Shown: piece by piece, positions 63,892-64,000 of the stretch | Layout: each line of letters starts with the position of its first letter | Position numbering within the stretch: the stretch's first letter is position 1 | NCBI RefSeq assembly: GCF_023639785.1 | Contig: NZ_CP098325.1 | Coordinates: 1,736,001-1,800,000 of the forward strand | From: Leclercia adecarboxylata | Lineage (GTDB): Bacteria; Pseudomonadota; Gammaproteobacteria; Enterobacterales; Enterobacteriaceae | Length of the DNA stretch: 64,000 nt | Direction of reading: 5' to 3' | Position numbers and translations under genes: made by a program | The notes under the pieces: generated by a model | Database searches by the model: none | What the model was told of the DNA's origin: nothing | The model's input: the letters and a program-made list of their open reading frames with translations, nothing else

Positions 63892-63994
63892 TGTGATGAA
63901 TCCCCCTATGCGGCGGGGCGACCAGACATGGCAGGTGTATAGAGCGCGGTTCTGTGGTCTGGCGCAGGATCACCGGGAGGCACCCGGCATCACA
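63892..63994 (+). ncRNA. Candidate structured RNA, copy 3
   Basis: P1 is TGTGATG (63892-63898) with CATCACA (63988-63994), where the G-T of copy 2 is an A-T. P2 is at 63902-63918. P3 is CTGTG (63952-63956), loop GTCTGG, CGCAG (63963-63967). P4 is at 63973-63987. The pseudoknot partner is CCAGAC (63922-63927), changed together with the loop. Any terminator would lie beyond the window. Confidence 0.75.
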
Positions 63995-64000
63995 AATTCA

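Larger units (their letters stand above)
49929..64000. mobile_element. Lambdoid prophage integrated at icd (left and central part)
   Basis: An integrase and excisionase of the e14/phage 21 kind, CI/Cro immunity region, replication, RusA, KilA-C and Q genes occur in lambdoid order after icd. attL lies within the icd 3' end; its exact limits cannot be set because attR is outside the window. Late genes (lysis, packaging, head, tail) would lie beyond 64000. The early region lacks recognisable exo-bet-gam genes. Confidence 0.93.
63380..64000 (+). repeat. Tandem repeat block of three RNA units
   Basis: Unit starts are 260 and 252 bp apart. Besides the RNA core, units 2 and 3 share an upstream block (ACTGAATAAATA, TAGCTTTAT, GGCAGGAA or TGCAGGAA), and units 1 and 2 share the terminator. 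Conservation is highest in paired and loop positions and lowest in the middle of the RNA, so the copies are old rather than recent duplicates. Confidence 0.88.

Noticed and set aside
63380..63994. tRNA genes in the repeat block
   Set aside because: The closing 7-bp stem and 5-bp 3' arm recall a cloverleaf, but there is no T-loop consensus, anticodon arm or CCA context, and a pseudoknot better explains the middle.
63380..64000. CRISPR array
   Set aside because: Only three units of about 250 bp with long diverged interiors and internal terminators; no short direct repeats with spacers and no cas genes.

Overview
The window is chromosomal DNA from a gammaproteobacterium of the order Enterobacterales. 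Gene order and protein sequences follow the Escherichia coli 24-25 min region closely: rluC, yceF, yceD, rpmF, plsX, fab cluster, pabC, mltG, tmk, holB, ycfH, ptsG, fhuE, hinT through ndh, bhsA, mfd, lolCDE, potABCD, phoPQ, purB, icd. Protein divergence, a different pepT-roxA interval and the absence of genes between cobB and potD suggest Enterobacter or a close relative rather than E. coli. That genus call is an inference from resemblance, not a computed placement.

Bases 1-49,930 are ordinary core genome. From left to right it holds: the end of rluC and a REP pair; yceF (reverse); the yceD-rpmF-plsX-fabHDG-acpP-fabF envelope-lipid cluster and pabC-mltG-tmk-holB-ycfH; ptsG with its CRP, Mlc and SgrS sites; fhuE (reverse); hinT-ycfL-lpoB-thiK-nagZ-ycfP; ndh with a perfect FNR site; ycfJ; a 51-residue membrane protein gene; the divergent pair comR/bhsA with a perfect CRP site; ldtC, mfd and ycfT (reverse); lolCDE-nagK-cobB; the potABCD spermidine/putrescine importer (reverse); pepT; a REP-associated tyrosine transposase framed by REP pairs; then roxA, phoQ-phoP, purB-hflD-mnmA-nudJ-rluE (reverse) and icd.

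From the 3' end of icd to the window edge lies the left and central part of a lambdoid prophage. Its integrase is of the e14/phage 21 type, which uses icd as attachment site. The left operon carries int, xis, two small genes and a ParB-like gene. The immunity region has a LexA-like CI repressor facing Cro. Five 14-bp operators of the form CTAA-N6-TTAG overlap well-formed PL and PR promoters. The right operon carries a YmfL-like regulator, small ORFs, a replication protein, a PerC-like protein, an MT-A70 methyltransferase, a lone LexA-type DNA-binding domain, RusA, a KilA-C antirepressor, a DUF968 nuclease-like protein and a Q-type antiterminator.

Two parts of the prophage look least described. 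First, a reverse-strand three-gene cassette (61611-63137) sits between Q and the late region. It encodes a soluble protein and two small membrane proteins and looks like accessory cargo. Second, three tandem copies of a roughly 100-nt structured RNA lie at 63380-63994. Each has a 7-bp closing stem, three hairpins and a predicted loop pseudoknot, with compensatory changes between copies in two of the helices. The first two copies are followed by an intrinsic terminator; the third runs off the window. I do not recognise this RNA. A separate AT-rich membrane-protein gene sits between icd and int. The right end of the prophage (lysis, head, tail, attR) is outside the window.
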